From: an uncultured bacterium
GTDB taxonomy: Bacteria; Verrucomicrobiota; Lentisphaeria; Victivallales; UBA1829
Length of the DNA stretch: 64,000 bases
Assembly (NCBI GenBank): GCA_949297765.1
Contig: CASFTV010000013.1
Location: 26,831 to 90,830 of the forward strand
Direction of reading: 5' to 3'
In this document: positions 63,950 through 64,000 of the stretch, piece after piece
Layout of the letters: each line of letters starts with the position of its first letter
Position numbering within the stretch: the first letter of the stretch is position 1
Notes under the pieces: generated by a model
The model's input: the letters and a program-made list of their open reading frames with translations, nothing else
The model's database searches: none
What the model was told of the DNA's origin: nothing
Program-made: the position numbers and the translations under genes

Positions 63950-64000
63950 TTTTGCAGACCTCTCCAAGAAATTTGACGAATGGGGCACACAGTTCGTCGC
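63903..64000 (+). mobile_element. Serine recombinase (resolvase/invertase) fragment at the window edge
   Basis: The frame reads IIVVYKIDRLSRSICDFADLSKKFDEWGTQFV, which matches the resolvase-domain stretch VVxYKxDRLSRSxxDFxxLxxxFxxxG with the conserved DRLSR arginines. The preceding residues do not match the family, so the gene has no N-terminus here (the catalytic Ser is absent). It continues beyond the window. It abuts the broken GH106 gene. Confidence 0.7.

Noticed and set aside
1..64000. tRNA, rRNA, CRISPR array, replication origin
   Set aside because: No cloverleaf-like sequences with tRNA arms, no rRNA core sequences, no regularly spaced repeats and no dnaA-box cluster were noticed by reading; a tool-based scan would be the decisive check.

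Overview
The window looks like chromosomal DNA of a polysaccharide-degrading Gram-negative bacterium of the PVC group, most likely a Lentisphaerota (Victivallis-like) organism. This is inferred from gene content: seven different prepilin-type (pseudopilin) proteins with a C-terminal H-x9/10-DG motif, many very large secreted glycoside hydrolases, WbsX- and GH106-type proteins, many AraC/GntR regulators, and no SusC/SusD pairs. I saw no rRNA, tRNA or CRISPR.

Layout. 2-4679: the 3' part of a beta-galactosidase-like gene, a decayed IS3 end and a TIM-barrel-like protein. 4782-10171: an RNA-repair locus (rtcB, rtcA, divergent sigma-54 activator rtcR). Its control region is duplicated around a toxin fragment, an immunity-like gene and a Mu-like phage remnant. 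10221-25227: three carbohydrate loci (PL8 lyase; two clan GH-A hydrolases with a WbsX protein), each with a pseudopilin and an AraC regulator. 25394-29294: an envelope operon with two small membrane proteins, a YdbH-like AsmA-type protein and a YnbE-YdbL fusion lipoprotein. 29490-38121: GntR/solute-binding fusion regulator, pseudopilin, LamG-transglutaminase protein and beta-helix protein. 38500-51786: an apparently AT-richer stretch bracketed by decayed transposases, with AraC, GH127, GH5, pseudopilin, a secreted protein, IclR, another pseudopilin and a CE7-GH fusion. 51787-55229: debris and a TRAP transporter. 55571-64000: CBM9-like protein, GntR-LacI regulator, pseudopilin, Asp-box propeller protein and a GH106 rhamnosidase cut off at 63.89 kb by a serine-recombinase fragment.

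The dominant pattern is one local regulator plus one pseudopilin plus one to three large secreted carbohydrate enzymes, repeated seven times with unrelated enzymes. The pseudopilin gene is normally directly upstream of, and sometimes overlaps, the first enzyme gene. This resembles a polysaccharide utilisation locus in which a pseudopilin replaces the Sus proteins. The function of the pseudopilin (surface display, secretion or substrate capture) is inference.

Further points: conserved sigma-54 promoters before rtcA, consensus sigma-70 promoters before several regulators, operator-like repeats at three loci, and -10 boxes without good -35 boxes before two enzyme operons, which fits activator control.
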